In this document: positions 35,852 through 43,896 of the stretch, piece by piece | How the letters are laid out: the number at the start of each line of letters is the position of its first letter | How positions within the stretch are numbered: position 1 is the first letter of the stretch | NCBI RefSeq assembly: GCF_035989885.1 | Contig: NZ_CP108518.1 | Span: 7,121,001-7,185,000, forward strand | Direction of reading: 5' to 3' | Length of the DNA stretch: 64,000 nucleotides | Source: Streptomyces sp. NBC_01232 | GTDB taxonomy: Bacteria; Actinomycetota; Actinomycetes; Streptomycetales; Streptomycetaceae | The notes under the pieces: generated by a model | The model's input: only the letters and a program-made list of their open reading frames with translations | The model's database searches: none | What the model was told of the DNA's origin: nothing | Position numbers and translations under genes: made by a program

Positions 35852-37234
35852 TCAGCGGCAGGTGCGTCCTTCGTTGATGCAGCCGACGGCCTTGTTCATC
35901 AGGCCGTTCGACATCACGTTGATGAAGTCGTCGTGGTCGGTCACCGGCTTGTGGAGTTGCTCGGGGAAGCTGTCCACGGCGAACCGGGCGCCCGGAGCCA
36001 CCCCGTAGGTGAGGCGCATCACCAGCTGCGGAATGGCCTTGAAGCCGTTCTTGCAGCGGCCGTTCTTGTCCGGGAAGGCCACGTGCGTGCGGTGGTTGGC
36101 ACTGTCGATGTTCTTGCCGTCCCAGCAGCTCTGGAAGGTGAAGCTGCGCACCACGTCGCTGCCCTTCGGGCAGACCGGGTACTTGTCCTTCAGCTGGCGG
36201 TTCTCGAACCCGGTGCAGCTCCACGAGGCGTTCGCGTTGGCGTTGCCGTTGGTGAAGGCCTTGGCGTCACCGGTGATGATGCGCATGAAGCGGGGCATCG
36301 CGGTGACCTTGCTGACGGGGCTGCCCTTGAAGGTGATCGACACCTGCTTCGGCTGGAGGATGGTGCCGACATTGCCGTCCTGGCCGCCGCCGGGCGCCTT
36401 GGCGTCCCGCTCCACCTTGCCGTCGCGCAGGCGCAGCACGGGCCAGTAGTAGCTGGACTGGTCCCCGTTGCCGCAGGTCGTACCGGACTTGGCGAGGCTG
36501 TCGTTGGTGGAGAACGCGTCGGTGGAGTTGTTGCCCACGTAGTCGTGCATGTGGTGGGCGCCGTTGGAGACGCCGGGGGCGACGATGACGTTGTCGGGGT
36601 TGAAGTGGCCGTTCTCGTTGCGGCCGCACTGCGAGGAGAATGATCCCTTCGAGGCGTTGCCGGCCTGGGCGGGGTTGCGGACGTTCGGCTTGACCTTGGT
36701 GATGTTGACGAAGTCGCTCTTCGACGGACCGCCCTTCTGCCCGCCGGCCTGGGCGGCGACGCCCTGTTCGCCCTTGCTCGCGGCCGCTGCCGCGGCGTCG
36801 TCCGCCGCGGGCGCCTTCTTCATCGTGCAGGCGCTCAGGGACTGGATTTCCTTGGGGCGTTCGCCGGCACGTCCTATCGCGTCGGCCATGCCCGCGATGG
36901 TCTTGTCCCGCTGTTGCTTCAGATCGCCGAGGAGGGCGGCATCGCCCTTCGCCTGGCCGGCGGCGAGCTGCTTGTAGGCGTCGGCCACCTGGTCGTCCAG
37001 CTTGGCGAGGTTCTCGTCGACCTCGGGCTTGGCCTGTTCGGGGACCGCGGTGAGTTTCTCTCCCACGTCGGGGCAGTCGATCGTGGATGTCATCTCCGTC
37101 GCACGGTTGCCGTCCTGGCCGGCGGACGCGTTCCCGGCGACGACGGCGACTCCGCCGCCGCCCAGTACGAGCGCGGAGATCACGCCCAGGAGCTTGTTCG
37201 ACAGCCGTGGGCGTTTGTGGCCCTTTTTACTCAT
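35852..37234 (-). CDS. Secreted DUF1996 domain protein
   Basis: A 460-residue exported protein. A signal peptide/anchor (~15-38) is followed by a helical, coiled-coil-prone part (~50-135). An Ala-rich linker leads to a DUF1996 domain (~175-440) with HFNPDNVIVAPGVSNGAHHMHDYVGN-type His clusters, SSYYWPVLR, SCWDGKNID and PQLVMRLTYG. Eight or so cysteines suggest disulfides outside the cell. DUF1996 proteins are common in fungi and actinomycetes; their function is not established. It starts 9 nt after the DUF4142 gene stops, so the two are cotranscribed. Confidence 0.88.
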   Translation of the reverse strand: MSKKGHKRPRLSNKLLGVISALVLGGGGVAVVAGNASAGQDGNRATEMTSTIDCPDVGEKLTAVPEQAKPEVDENLAKLDDQVADAYKQLAAGQAKGDAALLGDLKQQRDKTIAGMADAIGRAGERPKEIQSLSACTMKKAPAADDAAAAAASKGEQGVAAQAGGQKGGPSKSDFVNITKVKPNVRNPAQAGNASKGSFSSQCGRNENGHFNPDNVIVAPGVSNGAHHMHDYVGNNSTDAFSTNDSLAKSGTTCGNGDQSSYYWPVLRLRDGKVERDAKAPGGGQDGNVGTILQPKQVSITFKGSPVSKVTAMPRFMRIITGDAKAFTNGNANANASWSCTGFENRQLKDKYPVCPKGSDVVRSFTFQSCWDGKNIDSANHRTHVAFPDKNGRCKNGFKAIPQLVMRLTYGVAPGARFAVDSFPEQLHKPVTDHDDFINVMSNGLMNKAVGCINEGRTCR

Positions 37235-37243
37235 GCGATCACT

Positions 37244-37921
37244 TCACTTCGTCGGTTGGGCAGTGTCGGAAACCGCGTCGAAGTCGACGAGTCCGGTGTC
37301 TTCGAGGACCGTGATGTGGTCCAGCACGGTGGCGTTGGCGGAAGTGGCCAGGGCGCGGACCATGGAGTTGCGGGTCTGCGCCCGGATCCCGGCCAGCAGG
37401 GCGAACACCTTTCCGTGAGCTCGGCGCAGCAACTGGACGAACAGTCGTTCGTACTCCTCTCCGCGGGCAGCGCTGAGCTGGCTCAGCCATTCCTGCTGCT
37501 GCGGGGAGGGCTGGTTGGCCAGGTCGACGCCGAGCGCCTGGCCGGTCTGGATGGCCAGCCGGTCCAGTTCGGTGTGGCCGTCGATGAGATGCTGACCGGC
37601 CGTGCGCACGGTGGGGCGCGTCCCGCGCTGCTGCGCCTGACGGCCTGCGGGCAGTTCCCACAGTCCGGCGAGCCGGACCTTGCGGACGAAGTCACGGTCC
37701 GCCGCGGTGAGCGGTCCGTAGGCCGTGCTCAACGTTCCGCCGCCGTCGTCATCGGCCGCCGGCCCCGTGGCGGCGGCCGAGGCCCGGCTGCCGAAACTGT
37801 CCACGGGTATCAAGAGCGCGATCAGGGTGAGGGCAAGGGCGGTGATGACAAGGCCGCTTCCGATCGTGTATCTCGTGGCCATCGACAAGCTGCTGATGGA
37901 TCTCCGCCGCAATGACAGCAC
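37244..37921 (-). CDS. Exported DUF4142 domain protein
   Basis: A 225-residue protein with an N-terminal membrane segment (~22-42, IGSGLVITALALTLIALLI). The DUF4142 helical-bundle domain (~75-220) shows LTAADRDFVRKVRLAGLWELPAG, the conserved TAGQHLIDGHTELDRLA and ANATVLDHITVLEDTGLV. DUF4142 is a ferritin-like-shaped four-helix domain found in exported proteins; its role is unknown. GTG 37921 has GAGGAGG upstream. It forms a two-gene operon with the DUF1996 gene. Confidence 0.85.
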   Translation of the reverse strand: MLSLRRRSISSLSMATRYTIGSGLVITALALTLIALLIPVDSFGSRASAAATGPAADDDGGGTLSTAYGPLTAADRDFVRKVRLAGLWELPAGRQAQQRGTRPTVRTAGQHLIDGHTELDRLAIQTGQALGVDLANQPSPQQQEWLSQLSAARGEEYERLFVQLLRRAHGKVFALLAGIRAQTRNSMVRALATSANATVLDHITVLEDTGLVDFDAVSDTAQPTK

Positions 37922-38372
37922 TGTGCCTCCTCGCTCCAAGGGCCGGGAGGGGTGGCGGGGCAGGAGGGTCCGCACATGCCGTGCGGTGCACACCCGCATT
38001 CCCGGGGTGTGACGGGACGCTAGTGCCGGGCGTGGCGCCGCTGCCGGAGGACATCACCATCGGACAAACATCCTGGCGCTTCCGCGGAAGGCTGATATCT
38101 TGCCGCGCGTCCGGCCGTACACAGCGCGCCGCCGCCCCGTCATGCCTTCGGGCGGCCGGTACGGGGCGCAGCATTGCCGCAGATCCGGGCGAACCGGGTC
38201 AGTGAGCCGGGCCGGGAGCCCCGCCGAGATCCGTGCCACTCATGCGCCGTGCATCAATTTGCGTACAAAGAGCGACTGTTGGGCTCCGCGCGGCATCGCT
38301 GGTCGTACCGGACCCGTAGGCGGCCGCGGACGCGGTCCGCGCCGAGCGGGCCACTTCGCATCGGTACGGCGC
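37922..38372. other. Intergenic region upstream of the DUF4142-DUF1996 operon
   Basis: About 450 bp without a supportable gene. It holds a perfect 12-bp palindrome, CTTCCGCGGAAG (38079-38090), next to an AT-rich GATATC that could be part of a minus-strand promoter. There is also a short CACACCC/GGGGTGTG dyad near 37989-38011. Confidence 0.4.
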
Positions 38373-38414
38373 GGGAGGGCCGGTGGGCGCGAGCGGCGCC
38401 CGGCCGGCCCTCCC
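38373..38414 (-). terminator. Terminator of the ECF sigma gene
   Basis: A composite hairpin with outer 11-bp perfect arms (38373-38383 with 38404-38414) and an inner GGGCGC/GCGCCC stem, 17 nt past the sigma gene stop. Confidence 0.6.
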
Positions 38415-38431
38415 GCCGGCCCTCCCGAGGA

Positions 38432-39157
38432 TCAGGCGAGCGCTGCCGCCGCCGTGAGCATGCGCTCCCCGGCCGCCCGGGAGGGCCCCGGGGATCCCGG
38501 AGTGCGGTCCTGCCGCGAGACCGGCGGCTCAGGGGCCGGCCCGGCCGGGCGGGTGTCCGTCAGAAGGGCGATGAGGGAGGTGCGGGCACGGGCGACGCGG
38601 GAGCGGACCGTACCGATGGGGCAGCCGACGGCCGTGGCCGCCTCGGCGTAGGACAGCCCCAGCAACTGGGTCAGGACCAGGGCTTCCCGGCGCTCGGACG
38701 GGATCACGGCGAGCAGTTCCGCCAGGGCGATGCCGTCCTCGAAGCCCGGCACGTCGTGCGGCTGGGTCTGCTCGGCGGCCGTCTGCCAGTCGCAGCGGTC
38801 CGAGAGTCTGGGCCGGGCGGCCGCGTGGCGGAGGCTGTCCACCACCGTGCGGCGGGCTATGGACAGCAGCCAGGTCCGCGCCGAGGAACGGCCCTCGAAG
38901 CGGGGCAGGCTCGCCAGCGCACGGAGGAAGACGTCCTGGGTGAGGTCATCGGCCGCCTGGGCGTCGGCGCTGAGGTAGGCCACGTAGCGCCAGACGTCGC
39001 GGTGGAGCGCCCGGACGAAACGGTCGGTCTTCACGGGATCGCCGTCGCGGGCGTCCAGCGCCAGCCGGGTCACCTCGGCATCGGCGTCGTGGGTGCGCCG
39101 GGCCGCCGGCCGGCGGCCGGTGGTACAGGAAGAAGGGGTCGTCAGGGCAGGAGTCAT
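38432..39157 (-). CDS. ECF-type RNA polymerase sigma factor
   Basis: A 241-residue sigma-70 family factor. Region 2 has VWRYVAYLSADAQAADDLTQDVFLRALASLPRFEGR-type sequence; region 4 shows RREALVLTQLLGLSYAEAATAVGCPIGTVRSRVARAR. The last ~45 residues are a Pro/Ala-rich tail not needed for the fold. ATG 39157 has AAGGA about 10 nt upstream. No anti-sigma gene is adjacent, unlike the SigK-type pair at 61.4 kb. The neighbouring Met/His-rich membrane protein may be linked to its regulation (inference). Confidence 0.9.
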   Translation of the reverse strand: MTPALTTPSSCTTGRRPAARRTHDADAEVTRLALDARDGDPVKTDRFVRALHRDVWRYVAYLSADAQAADDLTQDVFLRALASLPRFEGRSSARTWLLSIARRTVVDSLRHAAARPRLSDRCDWQTAAEQTQPHDVPGFEDGIALAELLAVIPSERREALVLTQLLGLSYAEAATAVGCPIGTVRSRVARARTSLIALLTDTRPAGPAPEPPVSRQDRTPGSPGPSRAAGERMLTAAAALA

Positions 39158-39305
39158 CGCCAAAGGGTCCTTACGGGCAAGGGTGTCCGGCGCCGCGAGC
39201 GGCGGGGCCGGTGAGGAGCTCGGCCTGCCGGAAGGCATGACCGATGCCCGAGGCGCGGTGTGCGGGCGCGAAAGCGGTCGCGGACACGGCTCGGGGAACC
39301 AGCTG

Positions 39306-40010
39306 TCAGAGGACAGCGGTTCCCGTCGGCGGACCCCGTGAGGTGATGGCGTGGACGAGGAAGAGCCGGCGGGGCGCACGGTGCCCGCGCCGACGGCGGA
39401 TCCGCGGGCGCGGCCGGTGCGCGGGAGCGGCCGTACGGAGCAGCATCCGCAGCGGGGTCCAGAGACGTCCGGCGACGGCGCGCACCACGCGGAAGGCGGC
39501 CCGCTCGCCGTGGGCGAGCCACAGCCCGCACAGCACGGCGGCCAGCAGGTGCGCGGCCAGCATCCCGGCCGGAGACATGGCGGCCGCTTCGTGCATGCCG
39601 CCCGGCAGCGACCCGCCGGTCATGCCGCTCATGCCGGTCGCGGCGTCCGCCGTCTCGTGCAGGGCGTGGTGCACGTGGCCTGCGGTTTCCGGTATCGCAG
39701 CACCGCCCGGCGGCCGCGACATCTGCCCGGATCCGGTCGTCGCGGCGGGCCGGACGAGGGACTGGGACAGGCTGAAACCGGTGTGGAGCACCGCCTGTAC
39801 GGCGACGGCCGCCGTGGTGACGGTGAACAGTCCGCGCTCACGGCCCGCGAGGGCCCACGCCGTCGCCGCCGTGCCGGGCAGCGCGACGGCCAGGGCCCAC
39901 CAGGGCACCGCCGCCCCCGACATGAGCAGGTGACCGGTGGCCGCGAGCAGCACGCAGAGGGCTGCGAACATCGCAGCCCTCAAGGCGCGTAAGGAGCGGA
40001 CCGGGTTCAT
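39306..40010 (-). CDS. Integral membrane protein with Met/His-rich loop
   Basis: A 234-residue membrane protein with about four to five helices: ~12-30, 35-50, 55-80 and 150-175. A long loop (~95-150) is rich in Met and His (HVHHALHETADAATGMSGM, GGMHEAAAMSPAGM) and would face outward. This composition is typical of copper-binding extracytoplasmic segments. The C-terminus is strongly basic. ATG 40010 begins the credible frame (MNPVRSLRAL). It lies 148 bp upstream of the ECF sigma gene on the same strand. A role in copper handling is a guess from composition. Confidence 0.65.
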   Translation of the reverse strand: MNPVRSLRALRAAMFAALCVLLAATGHLLMSGAAVPWWALAVALPGTAATAWALAGRERGLFTVTTAAVAVQAVLHTGFSLSQSLVRPAATTGSGQMSRPPGGAAIPETAGHVHHALHETADAATGMSGMTGGSLPGGMHEAAAMSPAGMLAAHLLAAVLCGLWLAHGERAAFRVVRAVAGRLWTPLRMLLRTAAPAHRPRPRIRRRRGHRAPRRLFLVHAITSRGPPTGTAVL

Positions 40011-40213
40011 GGAGGGCTCATCCTTGCACCGGCCTCTCGAGCCGCACATGGGGGTGCGCACTTCCGGACAAGTTCCCGCGTCCCGCCTTGTCGTGGCAGG
40101 CCGCCCGACTCGTGTGGTGCAGGGCACAACCAGGAGGGGGAACCGGCCCCCCGCTCCATCCGACTGCCTACCCGCTCGATCACAGAGTTCAACGTCCTCG
40201 GAAGGGAGACTTC

Positions 40214-41431
40214 GTGGCGGCGGAGGGGACGGCGACCGCATCGCCGGCGGAGAAGGACGGCGGGGCGGGGCGGCAGTTGACCGCACTCCTCACCTGCGCC
40301 ATGGCCTTCTCCATGCTTCAGCTGTTCCTCCTCGGGGCGCTCGGCCCGCGCCTGGTGTCCGAACTCGGAGTATCACCGACGGTGTTGGGGCTGACGACCA
40401 CGATCGGCTTCGGAACCGCCGCCGCCCTGTCCCCGGCAGGGGGCCGGATCGTGGACCGGATCGGTCCGCGGCGCTCACTGGTGGTCCTGCTGCTGGTCTC
40501 CGCGGCGGCGCTCGCCCTGATCGGCTCCGCGCCCGGCCCCGGGCTGCTGCTCGGGGCCGTCGCACTGGGCGGCGTACCGCAGGCCCTGGCCAACCCGGCC
40601 ACCAACAAGGCCGTCCTGCGCGCGGTCCCGCGCGCCCGGCGGGGCGCGGTGACCGGGCTCAAGCAGTCCGGTGTGCAGCTGGGCGCCTTCGCCGCAGGAC
40701 TGCCGCTCGCGCTGCTCGCCGGCGGCATCGGCTGGCGGGGCGCGGTCTGGACGGGCGCCGGCGCCGCCCTGCTCGCCGGACTGTGGGCGCTGCGCGTCCT
40801 GCCCGCCGACCCCGCCCCGCCGCCCGCCGGGCCCCGTACGGCGCCGGCCCCGTGGGGGATGGTGGCCTGGCTGGCACTCTTCTCCCTGTTCCTGGGCGCC
40901 GGAATCGCCTCGGTCAACACCTATCTCGCGCTCTTCGGCGCGCAGCGGCTGGGCATGGGCCCGACGACGGCCGCCGCCCTGGTCGCCGTACTGGGCGTGG
41001 CGGGGATCGTGGGCCGGGTGGGATGGTCGAAGGCGGCCCGGCCCGGGCGGGCCGAGTGGCTCCCGGGCTGGCTGGCCTGCGGGGCCCTGGCCGCTGCGGT
41101 TCTGCTGGCGGCCGCGCTGGTGGCGGGCCCGCTGGTGTGGGCCGGGGCGATCGCCGCCGGTGTGTTCGCCGTCTCCGGCAACGCCGTCTCGATGGTGCTG
41201 GTCATGCAGCGGGCCGCCCCGGGCCGGGCCGGACAGGACTCGGCGCTGGTCGCGGCCGGGTTCTTCGGCGGATTCGCTGTGGGCCCCCCGCTGTTCGGCC
41301 TGCTCGCGCAGAGCGGACGGTACGGGCCGGGCTGGCTGCTGGTGGCGGCGGAGTTCGCGGCGGCGGGAGCCGTCGCGTTCCTCTGGGCCGTACGGGACCG
41401 GCGCGAGGCCGCGGCATGGGCGCGGGCGTGA
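40214..41431 (+). CDS. MFS transporter
   Basis: A 405-residue MFS permease with about 12 helices, including the loop GGRIVDRIGPRRSLV after TM2 and a basic central loop. GTG 40214 follows GAAGGGAG. It overlaps the GH88-like hydrolase gene, so the two are translationally coupled. It may import the substrate of that hydrolase, such as an unsaturated uronyl disaccharide (inference from the pairing). Confidence 0.85.
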   Translation: MAAEGTATASPAEKDGGAGRQLTALLTCAMAFSMLQLFLLGALGPRLVSELGVSPTVLGLTTTIGFGTAAALSPAGGRIVDRIGPRRSLVVLLLVSAAALALIGSAPGPGLLLGAVALGGVPQALANPATNKAVLRAVPRARRGAVTGLKQSGVQLGAFAAGLPLALLAGGIGWRGAVWTGAGAALLAGLWALRVLPADPAPPPAGPRTAPAPWGMVAWLALFSLFLGAGIASVNTYLALFGAQRLGMGPTTAAALVAVLGVAGIVGRVGWSKAARPGRAEWLPGWLACGALAAAVLLAAALVAGPLVWAGAIAAGVFAVSGNAVSMVLVMQRAAPGRAGQDSALVAAGFFGGFAVGPPLFGLLAQSGRYGPGWLLVAAEFAAAGAVAFLWAVRDRREAAAWARA

Positions 41432-42540
41432 GCGCGGGCATGGGCATGGGCATGGGCATGGGCGCGGGCGGGCCCGCAACCGGAACCCGGCGGGCCCTCG
41501 CGGCCGTCATGGAGCGGGTGGCGGTGACCGCGTCGGACGTGGGCGCCCGCTTCCCGCTCTACGCCGAACCGGACGACGGGCGGTGGACGACCACCGGGCG
41601 CGGTTCGTGGACCGGCGGGTTCTGGGCCGGGCTGCTCTGGCTCAGGGCGCGGTACACGGGCGACGAGGCCGACCGGAGCGCCGCCGCCGCGTGCACGGCC
41701 CGGCTCGAACCGTGGGTGGGGGCCGACACCGCCACCCGCGGCCTGATCCTCTGGTACGGGACCGCGCCGGCCGGCGACGACGCCGGGGCCGCAGCGCTCC
41801 GGGCCCGGGCCGCCCGGGTCGTCCTGGCGGCCCACGACCACGAACTGGGCATCGTGCCCTGGGGGGATGCCTTCGGCGGCCCCCGCTTGCTGGCCCGGGT
41901 GGACGGTGTGCCGGGGACCGTACCCCTGCTGGCCGACGCAGGGCCGCAAGGCCTCGTGGCGGCCGCCGCCCACCTCCACCGCCACCTCGACCTCTGCCTC
42001 GGCGCGAACCCCCCGGCGCTGCGGCCCGCCCTGCGCTTCGACGCGGGAGCGGGCTGGCAGCCCTGCGAGGATCCGCCGCCGGGCTGGAGCCGGGGACGGG
42101 CCTGGCTGCTGCTGGCGGTCGCGGACGCCCTGCTGCGCCCCGGCCTGGCGGCGGCCCGCTCCGCCGCCCGGCTCGACGAGGCGGTCGAACTCCTGCTCCC
42201 GCCCGGCGAGTTCGTGGTGCCGGCGGCCGACTCCGCCCGCCCGGACGGGCCGCTCGACACCTCGGCCGCCGCGATCACCGCGGTGGCCCTGCTGAAACTC
42301 GCCCGTGTTCCCGGCCCCCGGGCGGGCCGGTGCGCGGACCGGGCCGGAGCGATCCTCTCGTGCCTCGCGGAGAGCCATGTCACCGGCAGGGACTCCGGGC
42401 GCCCGCCCGGGATGCTGCTGGACGGCTGCTACGACGCCGGGCAGGGGCTGGCGGTCCGGCACGAACTGATCTGGGGCGATTTCTTCCTGGCGCTCGGTCT
42501 CGCCGCCCTGCACGGGGTCGTCGACATCACCCGCGTGTAG
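41416..42540 (+). CDS. GH88-like unsaturated glucuronyl hydrolase family protein
   Basis: About 374 residues. An (alpha/alpha)6-barrel protein resembling GH88/GH105: WTGGFWAGLLWLRARYTG near the start, HDHELGIVPWGD, WSRGRAWLLLAVADALL, PLDTSAAAITAVALL, and the diagnostic end HELIWGDFFLALGLAAL. There is no signal peptide, so it is cytoplasmic. It probably removes unsaturated uronic acid residues from imported oligosaccharides. The start is ambiguous: ATG 41416 (GAGG upstream), GTG 41428, or any of four ATGs in a GGGCAT repeat (41440-41463). The stop is 4 nt from the convergent acyl-CoA dehydrogenase stop. Confidence 0.75.
   Translation: MGAGVSAGMGMGMGMGAGGPATGTRRALAAVMERVAVTASDVGARFPLYAEPDDGRWTTTGRGSWTGGFWAGLLWLRARYTGDEADRSAAAACTARLEPWVGADTATRGLILWYGTAPAGDDAGAAALRARAARVVLAAHDHELGIVPWGDAFGGPRLLARVDGVPGTVPLLADAGPQGLVAAAAHLHRHLDLCLGANPPALRPALRFDAGAGWQPCEDPPPGWSRGRAWLLLAVADALLRPGLAAARSAARLDEAVELLLPPGEFVVPAADSARPDGPLDTSAAAITAVALLKLARVPGPRAGRCADRAGAILSCLAESHVTGRDSGRPPGMLLDGCYDAGQGLAVRHELIWGDFFLALGLAALHGVVDITRV
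41440..41463 (+). repeat. GGGCAT-type hexanucleotide tandem repeat supplying four in-frame ATGs
   Basis: Four copies of ATGGGC begin at 41440, 41446, 41452 and 41458, all in the reading frame of the hydrolase gene (Met-Gly repeats). Changes in copy number would alter the number of start codons without shifting the frame. Confidence 0.7.
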
Positions 42541-42544
42541 GAGC

Positions 42545-43753
42545 TCACTCAGGGGCATCGCCGTCCCGCCCGTACGCGCGCAGGACGCGGCGGGCCACGG
42601 AGGTGATGTGCAGCTCGTCCGGCCCGTCCAGGACGCGGGCGGCACGTCCGGTACGAAAGAGCGCCGGCAGCGGGGTGTCCGGGCCGAGCCCGGCGGCGCC
42701 GTGCACCTGGATGGCGGAGTCCGCGACCTGCTGGAGCATGCGCGCGGCCGCGACCTTGGCGAGTCCCACCTCCGTACGGGCGTCCCGCCCGGCACCGACC
42801 AGTGCCACCGCCTCGTGGACGAGGGGGCGGGTGGTGCGCAGCGCGAGCAGGGCGTCGAAGACATGACTCTGGATCAGCTGCTGCTCGGCGAGGGGGCCGC
42901 GGGACCCGTTGCGGGTGGCGGCCCGCTCGCACATGAGGTCGAAGGCGCGCTGGGCCTGGCCGAGCCAGCGCAGGCAGCGCAGCGTACGGCCGAGCTGGAG
43001 CCGCTCACCGGCGATGGCGAGCGCCCGGCCGGGCTCGCCCAGGAGGTGGTCCGCCGGGACCCGGACCCGGTCGAGTTCGATCTCGTACTGGCCGCCCGTA
43101 CCGAGGACGGGCAGTTCGCGCACGACCCGGAATCCGGGCGACGCGGTGGGCACGAGCAGCAGCGACAGCCCCGCGCGGTCACCGGCGTTGCCGCCGGTGC
43201 GGGCCATGACCGTCACCAGGTCGGCGCCCGCGGCGCCGGAGGTGAACCACTTGCGGCCGGTGACGAGCCAGCTGCCGTCCGGCCCCCGCTCGGCCCGGGT
43301 GCCGGTCCCGAACGGGTCGGTGCCGGGCACGTCCGGCTCGGTCATCGCGTAGCAGGTACGCATCTCCCCGGCGACCAGCGGCTTCAGGTACGCCTCACGG
43401 ACCGAGTCCCCCGCGTGCCGCGCCAGCATCGTCACATCCAGCAGCGGGGCGGAGCCCAGGGCGGCCGGGCCGTGGTCACTGGCGCCCTCCGCCTCGGCCA
43501 GCCCGGCGTATGTCCGGAAGTCCAGGCCGCCGCCGCCCAGTTCCGCGGGGAGCGGCAGGGCCCAGAGACCCTCGTCGCGAGCCCGGTCGCGCAGCGCGGC
43601 CAGTGCCTCGGCCGCCTCGGGGCCGCCCCCGTCCAGCACCGCCTCCCGGGGGATCACCCGGGTATGGACGAAGCGCTCGATGCGCTGCCTCAACTCCGCG
43701 GCCCCGGCGTGCTGTTGTGCGAGCGAGGCATGGTCCGTGCCTGGATCCGTCAC
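42545..43753 (-). CDS. Acyl-CoA dehydrogenase family protein
   Basis: A 402-residue flavoprotein. The N-terminal helical domain is followed by the beta-domain FAD motif CYAMTEPDVPGTDPFGTGTRAE-type sequence and KWFTSGA. The C-terminal four-helix domain has RCLRWLGQAQRAFDLMCERA and IQVHGAAGLGPDTPL. It dehydrogenates an acyl-CoA; the substrate is unknown. GTG 43753 is chosen because a strong GAGGAGGAAA lies just upstream; the ATG at 43768 precedes that ribosome site. It is divergent from the CoA-transferase gene, with which it probably forms a catabolic unit. Confidence 0.9.
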   Translation of the reverse strand: MTDPGTDHASLAQQHAGAAELRQRIERFVHTRVIPREAVLDGGGPEAAEALAALRDRARDEGLWALPLPAELGGGGLDFRTYAGLAEAEGASDHGPAALGSAPLLDVTMLARHAGDSVREAYLKPLVAGEMRTCYAMTEPDVPGTDPFGTGTRAERGPDGSWLVTGRKWFTSGAAGADLVTVMARTGGNAGDRAGLSLLLVPTASPGFRVVRELPVLGTGGQYEIELDRVRVPADHLLGEPGRALAIAGERLQLGRTLRCLRWLGQAQRAFDLMCERAATRNGSRGPLAEQQLIQSHVFDALLALRTTRPLVHEAVALVGAGRDARTEVGLAKVAAARMLQQVADSAIQVHGAAGLGPDTPLPALFRTGRAARVLDGPDELHITSVARRVLRAYGRDGDAPE

Positions 43754-43896
43754 TGCTTTCCTCCTCATTCCCGGGAACTCGCGGGAACGGCCGACCGACT
43801 GACTGTTCGTGGAACTGGTCGGGTGCGCACGCTCCCGGGTTCCCGCGATTCGGCAAGACCCGGGCGCAGCCACCGCCGCGCCAGGAGAGGAGAGGC

